A stretch of 64,000 nt of DNA. Origin: EB88 sp965199135. Its GTDB lineage: Bacteria; Acidobacteriota; Terriglobia; Terriglobales; Acidobacteriaceae. Positions 43,401 through 55,228 of this stretch are shown here, in pieces. The stretch is from NCBI GenBank assembly GCA_965199135.1, contig OZ240685.1, positions 1,674,001 to 1,738,000 of the forward strand. Reading direction: 5' to 3'. Numbering within the stretch: the stretch's first letter is position 1; each line of letters begins with the position of its first letter. The notes under the pieces were generated by a model, which saw only the letters and a list, made by a program, of their open reading frames with translations, did not search any database and was not told where the DNA came from. The translations under genes were made by a program, and so were the position numbers.

Positions 43401-45254
43401 ATGGCAAGTCAGCTGTACCAGAGCATTGAGATCCTGAGCCGCGACAAGGGCATTCAGCCCGAGATCGTCGTCACGGCTGTGGAAGACGCGATTGCGCTCG
43501 CGACCCGCAAGTACTACAAGACGCAGGAAAACATGCGCGCGGAGCTCGACAAGGAGACTGGCGAGATCCGGGCGTATGCCTACAAGACGGTCGTGGAAAC
43601 GCCGGAAGAGGTCGAAGACGAGGTCAACCAGATCACGCTCGAAGACGCGCGGGAGCTGGCGCCCGAGGTTGAAGTGGGCGGTGAGATCCGCTACTACAAG
43701 CCGACCGAGGTGCTCGGCCGCATCGCTGCGCAGATGGCCAAGCAGGTGATCTTCCAGAAGGTTCGTGAAGCCGAGCGCGATACGGTTTTCCAGGAGTACG
43801 CGCACCGCATGAACGAGGTCATCACCGCCACGGTGAAGCGCCTCGAGCCGCAGGATGTGATCTTTGAGCTGGGCAAGGCCGAGGCACGGATGCCGCGCCG
43901 TGAACAGTCTCGCCTCGAGCAGTTCGCCATCGGCGAGCGCGTCCGCGTGGTGCTGCTGCGTGTCGACCGTGCTGCCAAGGGCCCACAGGTGATCGTGAGC
44001 CGGGCCGCGCCGGACCTGGTGCAGAACCTCTTCCAGAGCGAGGTGCCGGAGATCTACGACGGCACGGTGCAGGTACGGGCGATCGCCCGGGAGGCCGGTG
44101 AGCGGACCAAGATCGCGGTGCAGTCGCGCGACAAGGATGTGGACCCGGTTGGCGCCTGTGTGGGGATGAAGGGCATGCGCGTGCAGTCGATCATCCGCGA
44201 GCTTCGCGGAGAAAAGATTGACATTATCGAGTTCTCGGAAGAGATCACGACTTTCGCCGAGAAGGCACTGCAGCCGGCCAAGGTCAGCCGCGTCTCGATT
44301 GCGGATCTGAACGAGAAGCAGCTCGAGGTGATCGTCGATGACACCCAGCTGTCGCTCGCGATTGGCAAAAAGGGCCAGAACGTGCGGCTTGCCGCCAAGC
44401 TCCTGGGCTGGAAGATCGACATCAAGAGTGAGGAAGAGAAGCGCCAGGAAGTCGAACAGCAGATGTCCGCCATGTCCGGCGGCGGCGCGACTCCGATTGA
44501 GCAGGTCACAGAGCTCGGCGAGCAGATCATCGAAAAGCTCGTGGCTGCCGGCATCACAACCGTGGAAGCGCTGGCCGACATGACCCCTGAGCAGCTCGAA
44601 GAGGTTCCGGGAATTGGCGAGCGGACACTTGAAAAGATCAGCAGCGCGGTTCGCCACTACTTCGGCCAGTACGAAGGAGAGGCCGCTGCGGGCGACGAGG
44701 AAAGAGGAGCCGTGGCAGAAGAAACGGAACACAGGGAAGTCGACCTAAGCGAGAGCTCGGTATACGGCAAGGATGAGCCGGAGCCGGCGCGCGCATCGGG
44801 GGATGACGTGGCCGACGCGGCGACGATTGATCGCCTCGAGGCGATCGCGGGTGGCGATCGAGATGAGCCCGCAATCGTGAACGATGGGGCGCAGGCATCA
44901 GGTGCGACCGCGCAGGAGCTTGACCAGCTGGATGCCGAGACCGCCGAAGAGATCGACGCGTTGACGGTGAACCTGTACGGGGAAGATGAGATCCCGGACA
45001 GCCGCGACGGCTCCGGCCGCATCACGGACGACACGGCGGAGGAGCGTCTTGCCGAGGTCACCGAGACCGGGCCGATGCTGGATGAGGAAGGCGCCGAGGC
45101 GCTCACGCCGGGTCGCGACGACACGAGCGCGGTGATCCGCGAGCACCACCCCAACACAGAGATCGCGCGGTCCGAGACGATCGTCGAGGGCAACCTGGAC
45201 GAGACCCGGGATGAGCGCAAGGAAGACAGCAAGGTAGATGAGGGCGGCGCATAA
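43401..45254 (+). CDS. nusA: Transcription termination/antitermination factor NusA
   Basis: 617 residues, GAGG before ATG 43401. RNAP-binding N-domain (LYQSIEILSRDKGIQPEIVV), S1 domain (TATVKRLEPQDVIFELGKAEARMP), KH1 with GACVGMKGMRVQSI and KH2 with AIGKKGQNVRLAAKLLGWKIDIK. A helix-hairpin-helix unit (TPEQLEEVPGIGERTLEKI) follows. The last ~185 residues are acidic and predicted disordered (ESSVYGKDEPEPARASGDD), unlike typical NusA. Controls pausing, termination and antitermination. Confidence 0.96.
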   Translation: MASQLYQSIEILSRDKGIQPEIVVTAVEDAIALATRKYYKTQENMRAELDKETGEIRAYAYKTVVETPEEVEDEVNQITLEDARELAPEVEVGGEIRYYKPTEVLGRIAAQMAKQVIFQKVREAERDTVFQEYAHRMNEVITATVKRLEPQDVIFELGKAEARMPRREQSRLEQFAIGERVRVVLLRVDRAAKGPQVIVSRAAPDLVQNLFQSEVPEIYDGTVQVRAIAREAGERTKIAVQSRDKDVDPVGACVGMKGMRVQSIIRELRGEKIDIIEFSEEITTFAEKALQPAKVSRVSIADLNEKQLEVIVDDTQLSLAIGKKGQNVRLAAKLLGWKIDIKSEEEKRQEVEQQMSAMSGGGATPIEQVTELGEQIIEKLVAAGITTVEALADMTPEQLEEVPGIGERTLEKISSAVRHYFGQYEGEAAAGDEERGAVAEETEHREVDLSESSVYGKDEPEPARASGDDVADAATIDRLEAIAGGDRDEPAIVNDGAQASGATAQELDQLDAETAEEIDALTVNLYGEDEIPDSRDGSGRITDDTAEERLAEVTETGPMLDEEGAEALTPGRDDTSAVIREHHPNTEIARSETIVEGNLDETRDERKEDSKVDEGGA

Positions 45255-45401
45255 TGCGCCGTTTCTCCCCTACTTTGTGGCAGCTCAAAGAGCGAGGCGC
45301 AGATCAGGGCGTTTCGCGCCATAATGGAAGATGCAAGTACTCCCGCTGTGCCGAGGTTCTAATGAGCATGTAAGCGGTTTGGACGAAACACAAAGGGGCG
45401 A

Positions 45402-48923
<3,522 letters not shown>

Positions 48924-48940
48924 TCAGTCGGTTGGAATGG

Positions 48941-48972
48941 AAAGGCCCGCGCGTGAGCGCGGGCCTTTTTTG
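48941..48972 (+). terminator. Rho-independent terminator of rimP-nusA-infB
   Basis: 11-bp stem AAGGCCCGCGC/GCGCGGGCCTT with GTGA loop and a six-T tail, 18 bp after the infB stop. Confidence 0.92.
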
Positions 48973-49044
48973 CAAAGTTACGTACTTGACCCACAAAGCA
49001 TTTAGGGTAACTGCCGACTTGTCCTGATCGGGCTTGCGTGTTTG

Positions 49045-49839
49045 TTATGTGTATCGGTTGTAAGCAGGAGGACCATCCAACGCTATGGTGCCATCGCTGA
49101 TGCGGTAGCAAAATCGGCTTTCGTGAATTACGCTGTCGTGTGTGTTCCTGTACTTGAGTGCGGAGAAAACCATCAAGCGGGCACTTATGGGGAACGCGGC
49201 GAAGCTGTCGAATATGCCGATAATCTCGCTTCCTCCCGGTTCGACCCATATAGCATTTACAAGCTCTCCACCCTCAGCAAACCCGTATCCGTAGGATGGC
49301 TGTGGTGGCAGATGTTCGCCGACCGGTACATGGCGAGCGGGTATCAACGGATCGCGCCACGTGATGATGGCCGGACTCTTGCCGGTGTTGTGTGCGGTAA
49401 AGGTGTAACCCATACCGTTATAGGAAGCCCTCACGAGGAGCCAAGGACGGTTACCCAATTTGAGGAGATCGGTTTGGCGCAAGGCCGCATCGGCGCTTTT
49501 CTGCGCGGCTTGCGCAGAATCGACGTTAGCTTTCACTTGCTTGTAAATGAGCCAAAGACCCGCAGCGTTGATGAGAAGACCGAGGACAGCAATCAGGGAT
49601 CCGACCCACTTGTGGTCCCACCACGGTATCGGCTGATCTGCGGACTTCCATTGATAGGAATTTGTGTTGTTTGCGGCTGCTGGTTCGTCTACAGGACTGT
49701 AGGAACGCGATTCGTTTGGTGGTCTATTCCCATCATGGCCGTCAGCCTGGCTGTAGGTTGCTGCGGGTTTAGCATTTGCATGACGGGCCTGTTGTGGTCC
49801 CCGGAGAAGAAGCGCGATTGCTAAAACACTTGAATACAC
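49045..49839 (-). CDS. Membrane-anchored protein of unknown function
   Basis: 264 residues, GTG start at 49839 with GAGG about 9 bp upstream. A hydrophobic N-terminus (SVLAIALLL) precedes a polar region, then one clear membrane helix (WVGSLIAVLGLLINAAGLWLIY) followed by a coiled-coil stretch (KANVDSAQAAQKSADAALRQTDLLK). The C-terminal ~150 residues start NRPWLLVRA and look like a beta-rich soluble domain (FTAHNTGKSPAIITW), a layout seen in many uncharacterised accessory proteins. Codon use is AT-richer than in infB or corA. The plus-strand frame over the same bases is treated as a shadow. Confidence 0.75.
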   Translation of the reverse strand: MYSSVLAIALLLRGPQQARHANAKPAATYSQADGHDGNRPPNESRSYSPVDEPAAANNTNSYQWKSADQPIPWWDHKWVGSLIAVLGLLINAAGLWLIYKQVKANVDSAQAAQKSADAALRQTDLLKLGNRPWLLVRASYNGMGYTFTAHNTGKSPAIITWRDPLIPARHVPVGEHLPPQPSYGYGFAEGGELVNAIWVEPGGSEIIGIFDSFAAFPISARLMVFSALKYRNTHDSVIHESRFCYRISDGTIALDGPPAYNRYT

Positions 49840-49963
49840 TGAAGGACCTCAAGCATTGAAGAAGTTTGAGGAAGGCATGAAGAAGCTGTTCCAGGCGCCC
49901 AAGCCCGAAAGCCCATTCAAGCCGCCCCGTACCAAACCGAGGGATGGAACCAGCAAGGACTAA
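49817..49963 (+). pseudogene. Short plus-strand coding remnant (EGPQALKKFEEGMKKLFQAPK type)
   Basis: The frame reads TLEYTEGPQALKKFEEGMKK followed by LFQAPKPE and a basic tail, stop TAA at 49961-49963. This resembles a common small bacterial protein that often occurs near transposases (recollection). No ATG/GTG start precedes it; ATT 49817 or TTG 49856 are the only options, so it is probably a 5'-truncated gene. Overlaps the GTG start of the minus-strand gene and the tail of the IS remnant. Confidence 0.45.
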
Positions 49964-50510
49964 CGTTTGCGCTTGCTTCTTCCTTGCCGTTTCTTGGTGT
50001 GAGGTCGCGGCTCCCGTAAGCGCGGAGTTTGTCAACGGATGGCCGAATACCTTGGACATAGCGAATTCGAAACGGGCCTGATCGTCCATGTTCTTGCGGT
50101 TGTTGTGGGACGGGCGTTGACGCTCAGGTGCATGTAGCGAGCCTTGCCTCCAATGAATGCCTCATCGGCTTCGACTTCATCCGAGAGCTTATCGGGTGTG
50201 CTGTTCTGCAAGGTGAGGCGGATACGGTGGAGCATAAACCACGCCGACTTCTGCGTAATTCCGAGTGTGCGGGCCATCTCACAGGAGCTAACGCCGTTCT
50301 TGCTGTTGCAGAGAATCCAGTAAGCACACATCCACTTGTCGAGTCCCAGCGGGCTGTCTTCGAAGATAGTGCAACCTTTAGGCAGAATTGCTGTGTGCAG
50401 CCAGCGCAGAACCAAACCCGACGAGTTTTGATGAAGGATTGCTCCTCAGATCCACACGGAGGGCAGCTAACAACACGATTCGGGAAGCGCAAGTTGGAAA
50501 GCGCGGTCAT
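49960..50510 (-). mobile_element. Decayed IS1595-family insertion sequence
   Basis: About 550 bp of minus-strand remnant placed between the membrane-protein gene and corA. It contains a frameshifted transposase (to about 50128), then a small degraded companion frame (MDDQARFEFAMSKVFG at 50089, and in another frame REPRPHTKKRQGRSKRKR ending at 49960). Terminal inverted repeats were not found by eye. Full IS1595 elements are about twice this length, so a large internal part is gone. Confidence 0.7.
50128..50510 (-). pseudogene. IS1595 transposase, frameshifted and C-terminally deleted
   Basis: ATG 50510 opens an N-terminal zinc ribbon (SCPPCGSEEQSFIKTRRVWFCAGC, then QQFCLKV). Near 50372 one base is missing (GGTTGC where GGTTGGC would keep frame), and the protein continues in the next frame as TIFEDSPLGLDKWMCAYWIL, EMARTLGITQKSAWFMLHRIRLTLQ and VEADEAFIGGKARYMH, i.e. 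the first catalytic Asp region of the DDE domain. After that the homology stops, so the later catalytic residues are absent. The element cannot move on its own. Confidence 0.82.
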
Positions 50511-50536
50511 CGGCAAGCCGATAACCTTTCGGCAAG

Positions 50537-51499
50537 CTAGAACCACCGCAAATACCTTAACAGCCCCAGCAACCCACACGTCATCAGGAGTGTGATCCCC
50601 GCCACGTACTCCGCCGCATAATTCGAGTTCAGAAACGGCAGCCCCTTCACGTTCATCCCGTACACCCCGGTCATCACCAGCGCGGGGAGCGCGATCGTCG
50701 AGAGCACCGTCAGTACTTTCATCACTTCATTCGTGCGGTTCGCGATGCTCGAGAGATAAATATCGAGCGCATTGTTGAGCAGGTCGCGCTGGGTTTCCAC
50801 GGTGTCGAGCAGGCGCGAGATGTGGTCGTATAAGTCGCGTAGGTAAAGCTGGTGTTCGCTGTCGAGCGGGATGCCGCCATCGCGCTGCAGGTGCATGCTG
50901 GCGTCGCGCGTGCTCACGAGCAGCCGCCTGGCATCGACGAGCTGGCGCTTCACGTCGAAGATCTCGTCGAGCAGGTTGCGGCTCGGGTTGATCACCCGGT
51001 CTTCGAGGGCGTCGATCTTGTCGTCGAGCGCATCGATGGCAGGGAAGTACGAATCCACGATCGAGTCGAAGACAAGGTAGAGCAGGCGCCCCGGGGTACC
51101 AGTGGTCTTCTCCTGCTCGGCGCGTCGCAGCGCCGCGGCCACCTCGGCTCGGCGCGTGTCGGCGATGATCAGGAAAAAGCCGTTCTCGTCGTCAGCAGTG
51201 GCGTCCCCTGGGTCGGGTTCCGAGGCGCCCGCGCGGCTGGTCGCGTCCCCGGTCGCGTCCCTGGTCGCGTCTCTGGTGGGGTGGCCCGCGAAGATTGACA
51301 CAGTGGCCAGCACCGGGTTCGAGGGATTCTCGGTGCAGAGCGTCTTGAGCAGCGCAAAGGTGTAGTGCGGCGCGCCCTCCACCTTGACGCGTTCATCGTC
51401 GCTGCGCACGTCTTCGACGTGCAGCGGGTGGAGATGAAAGCGCTTGGCGAACTCGTCGAGTTCCTCCCTGTCCGGCGTTAACAGGTGATACCAGGTCAC
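50537..51499 (-). CDS. corA: CorA-family Mg2+ (divalent cation) transporter
   Basis: 320 residues, GTG start at 51499. The large N-terminal cytosolic domain (LHPLHVEDVRSDDERVKVEGAPHYTFALL) and long helix precede two C-terminal membrane helices with the YGMNVKG signature between them (selectivity loop GMN). The protein ends in a basic, aromatic tail (LLRYLRWF). It forms a pentameric channel for Mg2+ and related ions. An unusual Asp/Ala/Thr-rich stretch (TRDATRDATGDATSRAGA) from a 12-bp tandem repeat interrupts the N-domain. Confidence 0.95.
   Translation of the reverse strand: MTWYHLLTPDREELDEFAKRFHLHPLHVEDVRSDDERVKVEGAPHYTFALLKTLCTENPSNPVLATVSIFAGHPTRDATRDATGDATSRAGASEPDPGDATADDENGFFLIIADTRRAEVAAALRRAEQEKTTGTPGRLLYLVFDSIVDSYFPAIDALDDKIDALEDRVINPSRNLLDEIFDVKRQLVDARRLLVSTRDASMHLQRDGGIPLDSEHQLYLRDLYDHISRLLDTVETQRDLLNNALDIYLSSIANRTNEVMKVLTVLSTIALPALVMTGVYGMNVKGLPFLNSNYAAEYVAGITLLMTCGLLGLLRYLRWF
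51237..51272. repeat. 12-bp tandem repeat inside corA
   Basis: Three near-identical units CTGGTCGCGTCC, CCGGTCGCGTCC, CTGGTCGCGTCT. The unit length keeps frame and encodes a four-residue repeat (DATR/DATG) in the cytosolic domain of CorA. Confidence 0.85.
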
Positions 51500-51624
51500 T
51501 CGCGTGTCTCCATCGTGGGCGCTGCTCCTTTGGACGAAACCGGGTCGCGTACGGACGCGAAGGGTCTCCGAAGGAGCTTACCAGCAGCCCCGCGCCGAAA
51601 AGGCAGGAAAGCTACAATCGGCGC

Positions 51625-52803
51625 ATGGCTGACTTTTCGCTGGAGACGGTGCAGGCCGCGCTCGTGGAGCACGGCATTGACGCATGGCTGTTCTATGACC
51701 ACCATGGGCGCGATCCCCTGGCGTACCGCGTGCTGGGGCTGCCGCCGGCCTCGCATGTGACGCGGCGCTGGTACTACGTTGTGCCCGCCGCCGGTGCGCC
51801 GCGAAAGCTGGTGCATCGTATCGAGGCCGGCCGTCTCGATGCACTGCCGGGCGAGCGTGCGGTGTACTCGTCCTGGCAGGAGCTTGAGCGTGAGCTCGCG
51901 GCGATGCTTGCGGGGCACACGAACGTTGCGATGCAGTATTCGCCGCGCAACGCGATCATGTATGTCTCGATGGTCGATGCGGGCACGGTGGAGCTGCTGC
52001 GCTCGTTTGGCAAACAGGTGGTGAGCTCGGCTGACCTGATCAGCGAGTTCGAAGCAGTGTTGAGCGGGGAGCAGATCGCGAGCCACTACGAGGCGCAGCG
52101 CGCGATCGATGCGCTGCTGCCCGAGGCCTGGACATGGCTGCGCGCCACGCTTGATCGTGGCTCGACCGTGACCGAGTACGGGATGCAGCAGTGGCTCGCC
52201 GAGGGGCTGCGGCGCGCAGGGCTCACGTGGGAGCATGGGCCGAATGTCTCGGTCAACGAGAACAGCGCCGACTCCCACTACGACCCGACCGAGCAGCGCT
52301 CGCGCACCATCCGCGACGGCGATTTCCTGCTGGTCGATATCTGGGGCCGCGCCGACCGCGAAGGCAGCACGTACTACGACATCACCTGGACGGGCGCGAT
52401 TGGCCGTGAGCCGTCCGAGCGCGAGCAGCAGGTCTTTCGCGCCGTAAGCGGCGGCCGCGATGCAGCGATTGCGCTCGTGCAGGAGCGTTTTCGCGCGCGC
52501 GCGCCGATCGCCGGCTGGGAGGCCGATGCGCGTGCCCGCGCGGTCATCACTGATGCCGGCTTCGGGCCGTACTTCACGCATCGCACCGGGCACAACATTG
52601 CGAACGAGATCCACGGCTCAGGCGCGCACCTCGATGATCTTGAAACGCATGACGAACGGCTGCTGCTGCCGAACACCTGCTTCTCGGTCGAGCCCGGGGT
52701 GTATCTCGACGCCTTTGGCATCCGCAGCGAGGTGAACATGATCACCTCCGCAGATGACGCGGTCGTGACGGGTCGGCTGCAAACCGAGCTGCTGCGCATT
52801 TGA
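51625..52803 (+). CDS. M24-family Xaa-Pro aminopeptidase-like metallopeptidase
   Basis: 392 residues. N-terminal creatinase-like domain (DAWLFYDHHGRDPLAYRVLG), then pita-bread catalytic domain with metal ligands in VDIWGRADREGSTYYDITWTG (two Asp), HRTGHNIANEIHG (His), and two later acidic positions around CFSVEPGVYL and GIRSEVNMI. Cleaves N-terminal residues before proline in peptides, in the cytosol. The stop overlaps the next start. Confidence 0.9.
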   Translation: MADFSLETVQAALVEHGIDAWLFYDHHGRDPLAYRVLGLPPASHVTRRWYYVVPAAGAPRKLVHRIEAGRLDALPGERAVYSSWQELERELAAMLAGHTNVAMQYSPRNAIMYVSMVDAGTVELLRSFGKQVVSSADLISEFEAVLSGEQIASHYEAQRAIDALLPEAWTWLRATLDRGSTVTEYGMQQWLAEGLRRAGLTWEHGPNVSVNENSADSHYDPTEQRSRTIRDGDFLLVDIWGRADREGSTYYDITWTGAIGREPSEREQQVFRAVSGGRDAAIALVQERFRARAPIAGWEADARARAVITDAGFGPYFTHRTGHNIANEIHGSGAHLDDLETHDERLLLPNTCFSVEPGVYLDAFGIRSEVNMITSADDAVVTGRLQTELLRI

Positions 52804-53468
52804 GCGCGCCGCGGTTACAGAACACCCGTGAGCGGCTGGGCGCGGCCTCGTGGTTTCTCTGCCTGCAGTTCTTTGTGGCCGAGCAGGTTGCGGCACTTGG
52901 CTGGCGAGGGCACTATTCGTTCCGCCGCCACTTCATCAGCGATCTCGGAGCGGTGACCTGCGCCGACTCCTGCTCCCGCCTGCACGGGCTGATGAACACG
53001 TCGTTCTTTCTGCAGGGCGTATTGATCGCGGCCGGTGTGCTCTTGCTGCCGAGGCGGTTTTCGCCCGGTTTGCTGGGTGGTGTCGCGCGTGCGCTGTTGC
53101 TGTTCTCCGCGCTTGCGGTCGCGGTGGTCGGGCTGAACCCCGTCGACGTCAATATCAACGTCCACATCATGGGCGCGCGGTCGCACTTTGGTGCAAGCAC
53201 CCTGGGCATGCTGTGCTGGGGGCTCTCGCTCCTGATCGCGTGGCAGCGGGAGCGCGACGCAACCCGAATGGCGAGCACGACGCTCTGGCTTGCGGGCGTC
53301 GCCTGCTTCGGGGATGTGCTGCTCCTGTTTGCCATGGGGCCGGTGGGCGCGGTTCTCGGCGGGGGACTGGTCGAGCGCGTTGCAGCGTACCCATTTCCGA
53401 TCTGGCTTACCTGGATGGGTGCGGCGTACCTCGGGCTTGGGCGCCGCAAACGGGCTCGTGATTTATAG
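52800..53468 (+). CDS. DUF998-family integral membrane protein
   Basis: 222 residues. TTG start at 52800 overlaps the peptidase stop (TTGA). About six membrane segments (LGAASWFLCLQFFVAEQVAAL; FFLQGVLIAAGVLLL; LLLFSALAVAVVGLNPVDVN). The family pattern FRRHFISDLGA and LNPVDVNINVHIMGA is typical of DUF998. Function unknown. Coupled translation with the peptidase implies co-expression. Confidence 0.85.
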   Translation: MSAPRLQNTRERLGAASWFLCLQFFVAEQVAALGWRGHYSFRRHFISDLGAVTCADSCSRLHGLMNTSFFLQGVLIAAGVLLLPRRFSPGLLGGVARALLLFSALAVAVVGLNPVDVNINVHIMGARSHFGASTLGMLCWGLSLLIAWQRERDATRMASTTLWLAGVACFGDVLLLFAMGPVGAVLGGGLVERVAAYPFPIWLTWMGAAYLGLGRRKRARDL

Positions 53469-53476
53469 TCAACAAG

Positions 53477-53881
53477 ATGCCTGACACACGCCAAAGCACT
53501 GGCAGTCCTGTTTCACTGGCTTTGCTTCTCGGGTGGGTGATCCCCGGTGCAGGCCACCTTGTCACGCGCCACTGGGTGCGTGCGCTGTTGCTGTTTCTCG
53601 CGATTACCTCGATGTGGTGGCTGGGTATTGCCATGAACGGCCGGCTCTACCTCCCGGACGGCGGCGATCCATTGAGCCTGCTCGGCTTTGTCGGGGACCT
53701 CGGTTCAGGGCTCTTCTACCTCATCGGCTACCTGGGTGGGCTCGGACGGGGCGTGGTCACGGTCGCAACCGCAGACTACGGTACCAAGTTCATCGTGGTG
53801 GCGAGCCTCCTGAACGTGATCGCTGCAGTCGATGCGCACAACCTGCGCATTGGCCGCAAGCTGAGCGGCGGTGTGCAGTGA
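53477..53881 (+). CDS. Small integral membrane protein (DUF6677-like)
   Basis: 134 residues with three or four hydrophobic segments; LLLGWVIPGAGHLVTRHWVRALLLF is the hallmark of the family seen in Acidobacteria (recalled as DUF6677). YGTKFIVVASLLNVIAAVDAHNLRIG closes the protein. Function unknown. Stop overlaps the next GTG start. Confidence 0.8.
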   Translation: MPDTRQSTGSPVSLALLLGWVIPGAGHLVTRHWVRALLLFLAITSMWWLGIAMNGRLYLPDGGDPLSLLGFVGDLGSGLFYLIGYLGGLGRGVVTVATADYGTKFIVVASLLNVIAAVDAHNLRIGRKLSGGVQ

Positions 53882-54060
53882 CGTTCACTCCCTCGCACTT
53901 CACCGCGGTTGTGCTGTTCGCCAGTTCCGCATCGATCGTCTTCGGCATCACGCAGCGCACGACCACACGCGCCATGGTGCGCTACGGAATCGCCTGCTGG
54001 GTCTCGTTTGTCGGGGTGGTCATCGTGGTGAGCTGGCTGATGTTCCTGATCCGTCACTAA
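53878..54060 (+). CDS. Small two-helix membrane protein
   Basis: 60 residues: TFTPSHFTAVVLFASSASIV begins the first hydrophobic segment, and a second ends at VVSWLMFLIRH. GTG 53878 overlaps the previous stop (GTGA), so it is translationally coupled. Not recognised as a named family; the same pairing with the upstream membrane protein argues for a real gene. Confidence 0.72.
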   Translation: MTFTPSHFTAVVLFASSASIVFGITQRTTTRAMVRYGIACWVSFVGVVIVVSWLMFLIRH

Positions 54061-54085
54061 CGCGGTTACAGATCGCCCGCAGATA

Positions 54086-55147
54086 CTAGGCGGTCTGCGC
54101 TTCCGGCGTAGTCTCAGCCTTGCGCACCAGGCCCAGCGTCTTGGGTGAGGTCCACACCATGGCATTGAAGATGTGCTGGCCCCGGAAGCCGACGCGACGG
54201 TAGAGAGCGGCCGCACGCTGGTTGCCTCCCGTCACGGTCAGCGAGAGTTTGCGGAAGCTGCGCTGCGCGAGCGCGCGAGCCGCTACGTCGAGCAGCAACG
54301 TTCCGAGCCCGGAACCACGCGCCCGCACCGCGACACACAGCTGTGTCACATGCTCCACATCCTCGCGCACCCGCGAGCAGAGGATCAGCCCCGAGAGGGT
54401 TCCTGTGGTCCGGTGCGCCAGCACATGCGAGGCTTGCGGATCGAAGACGCCACAGCCAGGAAAGCGAATGATGTTGTGCAGGAAGCGCAGCGACCCTGCG
54501 ACCGAGCGGTACTGGTCGTTGATCGTGCTGTCCAGATGCCCCTCATAGGCGTTCGCGATCACGGAACCGGCAGCGTGGAAGTCGGTCTCCTGCCAGCTCC
54601 GCACCACCAGGTTATGCCGCGCGAGCGCCTGCTCTTGGGCTTCTGTAGCGCCACTCGCGGCAGGCTGTTCCTGCAGGTCGAGATCCATGAAGATTCTCGG
54701 GTACACGTGGAAGCCGGCGGCGCGAAAGAGCTCTGCATGCAGTTCATGAGCATGGAGCAGCAACTGCGACTCGATACGCTCGACGCCGGGGGAACTTTGC
54801 AACAGCTCGATCAGGTGGCGGAGCAGGGTGGCCTCGATCTCCGTCTGGGTGTAGCCCTGCTTGCTGTTGCCGAGGGCGAACACATCGCCGATCACAGCCT
54901 TGCGATCTTCGTAGACGCAGAAGGTGTAGCCGATGACCCGCCCATGCTCCACAGCCACAAAGCCCGGGAGCACACGGGCGTCGAGGTACTGCAGAAGCAG
55001 GTTGGTGGAGGCGCGGTAATCCCACTCGAGGCGCTCGCTCCAGATGGCATTCTCGGCCTCAAGCACCGGGCGCAGGCTAGCTGCGGAGTAGTGGCGCAGG
55101 TCGAGAATTTGGAGCGGATCACGCTCGAACTGGGTCGGGGAGGTCAC
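54086..55147 (-). CDS. Tandem GNAT N-acetyltransferase
   Basis: 353 residues with two acetyltransferase domains. The first covers about 15-165 (VLPGFVAVEHGRVIGYTFCVYE). The second covers about 190-330, with acetyl-CoA-binding VRARGSGLGTLLLDVAARALA and LSLTVTGGNQRAAALYRRVGF. Two fused GNATs occur in mycothiol synthase and several unknown families; the acceptor is unknown. GTG 55147 has AAGGA 7 bp upstream and is preferred over the GTG at 55222. Confidence 0.83.
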   Translation of the reverse strand: MTSPTQFERDPLQILDLRHYSAASLRPVLEAENAIWSERLEWDYRASTNLLLQYLDARVLPGFVAVEHGRVIGYTFCVYEDRKAVIGDVFALGNSKQGYTQTEIEATLLRHLIELLQSSPGVERIESQLLLHAHELHAELFRAAGFHVYPRIFMDLDLQEQPAASGATEAQEQALARHNLVVRSWQETDFHAAGSVIANAYEGHLDSTINDQYRSVAGSLRFLHNIIRFPGCGVFDPQASHVLAHRTTGTLSGLILCSRVREDVEHVTQLCVAVRARGSGLGTLLLDVAARALAQRSFRKLSLTVTGGNQRAAALYRRVGFRGQHIFNAMVWTSPKTLGLVRKAETTPEAQTA

Positions 55148-55228
55148 GGGCGGGTCCTTATCGCAAGCCTTGTTTACGAAGCATACTCCTCTGTGCAACG
55201 GCGTGACGTCTCGGTCATACACCAGAGG

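Noticed and set aside
49042..49824. 260-codon plus-strand frame over the membrane-protein gene
   Set aside because: The minus-strand frame has a clear membrane helix, coiled coil and NRPWLLV domain start; the plus-strand translation is Cys-rich and lacks domain character.
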